Assembly (NCBI GenBank): GCA_036785325.1
Contig: JAXIVH010000018.1
Coordinates: 9,199,557 to 9,263,556, forward strand
Origin: Urophycis tenuis
Taxonomy: Eukaryota; Chordata; Actinopteri; Gadiformes; Phycidae
Length of the DNA stretch: 64,000 nt
Direction: 5' to 3'
Of the stretch, positions 63,297 through 64,000 are shown one piece after another. Position 1 is the first letter of the stretch, and every line of letters starts with the position of its first letter. Both the position numbers and the translations under genes were made by a program. The notes beneath the pieces are model-generated. The model was not told the origin of the DNA. It searched no databases and saw only the letters and a list, made by a program, of their open reading frames with translations.

Positions 63297-63704
63297 CTCC
63301 CTGCCGGAAGGCGGTGAGGAGCGCGGCGTCATTCCATCCACTGGCGGCGGCCAGCGTCCGGAACTCCACCGCATAGTCCACCACGGGGCGTGAGCCCTGC
63401 TGCAGGCGGTACAATCGCTCCCCTCCCTCGCGTCCATCGGGCGGATGATCGAATACCGCCCGGAATGTGCGGATGAAATCCGCACAGGACGCGAGGGCAC
63501 CACCCCCCCTGTTCCAGACCGCCACCGCCCACTCCCGGGCTCTTCCCCCCAGGAGCGAAATGATGGTGGCGATCCTCTCCTCATCGGAGGCGGAGGGGTG
63601 ATGGGCGAAATAAAGCCCCACCTGCAGCACAAAGCCCGCGCACGCCGCTGCTCCTCCCGTGTAGACCTCCGGGAGGCGCACCGAGGAGGGTGAAGACCGG
63701 GCTG

Positions 63705-63722
63705 GGGGGGGGGGGGGGGGGG
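63705..63722. repeat. Poly-G run
   Basis: About 18 consecutive G residues at the start side of the gag fragment; possibly an assembly-sensitive homopolymer. Confidence 0.9.
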
Positions 63723-64000
63723 TATTTGTTGAAAATTAGTTTTACTGTATATATTCAGAGATGCCCATGCACACTTCACGTGATCAACCGCCAACCAATA
63801 AAAACAGAAATCGCTCACGCGTCAATTAATGTGCTCTGGGCTCTTGAAAAGCAACTGAAGACTGATTGGCTGAGGGGAAAAAATAATGCGCTCTGGGCTT
63901 ATTAAAGTTTTTGAAAAAAACAACTGAGTACTGAGACGCTGAGGGAAAGAAAGACGAACAACTGTATGGGACTAATGGCACTTCATCTAGTGAGAGCCCT
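63723..64000. other. Window end, unassigned
   Basis: Contains an imperfect direct repeat (GCTCTGGGCT-TT, GAACTGA-GACTGATTGGCTGAGGG and ACTGAGACGCTGAGGG types at about 63832-63945). No gene was recognised. Confidence 0.35.

Larger units (their letters stand above)
62833..63681 (-). pseudogene. Gypsy gag-derived ORF with in-frame tandem repeats
   Basis: 282 open codons. Residues 1-130 are a Ty3/Gypsy gag capsid-like domain (VYTGGAAACAGFVLQVGLYF, ISLLGGRAREWAVAVW, SRPVVDYAVEFRTLAAASGW). It then runs into about 2.2 copies of a 29-residue unit (RRATKPQNGPAEANPF..., LALGGPRSA). Next come about six copies of a 10-residue unit (AAGPQRPPVS type). Protease and pol are absent. The repeats are 87 and 30 or 27 bp, all multiples of three, so frames stay open on both strands; openness there is weak evidence of coding. 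Best read as a deleted Gypsy copy with minisatellite growth. Confidence 0.65.

Noticed and set aside
62784..63818. Plus-strand and alternative minus-strand frames of up to 347 codons
   Set aside because: Repeat units are multiples of three without stops, so several frames stay open by chance; only one frame shows gag homology.

Overview
The window looks like a chromosomal segment from a teleost fish. It is intron-rich and AT-rich, carries CA/GT microsatellites, and holds the 3' part of a jakmip2-like host gene and an NLRC3-like NACHT-LRR-B30.2 immune receptor of the fish-expanded type. It also holds transposon families typical of fish: CR1/L2/Rex1-type LINEs, Rex3 (RTE), DIRS, a Ty3/Gypsy chromovirus, an ERV1-like provirus, Tc1, hAT, Harbinger and a Kolobok-like element. 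Species cannot be decided from the sequence.

Layout. 1-13.4 kb is a nest of transposons. A 70-bp minisatellite (645-797, continuing at 6427-6640) is split by a hAT fragment, a second hAT nested in it (8-bp duplication TTTTTTAC) and a LINE, itself cut by a third hAT. A minus-strand LINE follows, cut by a fourth hAT, then Rex3, then a DIRS remnant carrying a LINE tail. 13.6-28.6 kb holds the last coding exons of a plus-strand jakmip2-like gene: 13599-13649, 18215-18367, 18743-18808 and 21897-21947 (stop). A probable spliced 3' UTR has its donor at 21979 and a candidate acceptor before 28133. Its introns carry a long-inverted-repeat element, microsatellites, a reverse L2 copy and a Kolobok-like TTAA element.

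29.6-38.4 kb holds a 454-bp MITE with a 9-bp duplication, a Tc1 copy, a nearly intact L2 LINE with one frameshift, and the C-terminal ORF of a LINE with a restriction-like endonuclease. 38483-44034 is a very young minus-strand Gypsy chromovirus: LTRs of 546 bp that read identical, duplication GACGA and one 1453-codon gag-pol. It sits inside a short ATG-initiated open frame that ends at a splice donor consensus.

44.6-54.4 kb is Rex1-like LINE material containing a minus-strand ERV1-like provirus (46186-54283). Its LTRs also read identical. It has a tRNA-Ser(CGA)-type primer site, a tandem stem-loop leader, an intact gag, a gag-pol junction at an in-frame UAG, a pol lacking reverse transcriptase and a gutted env. 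54394-60729 is the NLRC3-like gene. All splice sites and phases fit from the second half of NACHT to the B30.2 stop, but the P-loop half is missing and replaced by LINE sequence that joins in frame. 57-64 kb adds a Harbinger element, LINE tails, a snap-back palindrome, and a Gypsy gag fragment fused to 87-bp and 30-bp in-frame repeats.

The two host genes are unrelated in function. jakmip2 encodes a coiled-coil microtubule- and Golgi-associated protein; the NLR encodes an intracellular sensor. Almost everything else is mobile DNA of different ages, and target-site duplications allow the order of several insertions to be read directly.
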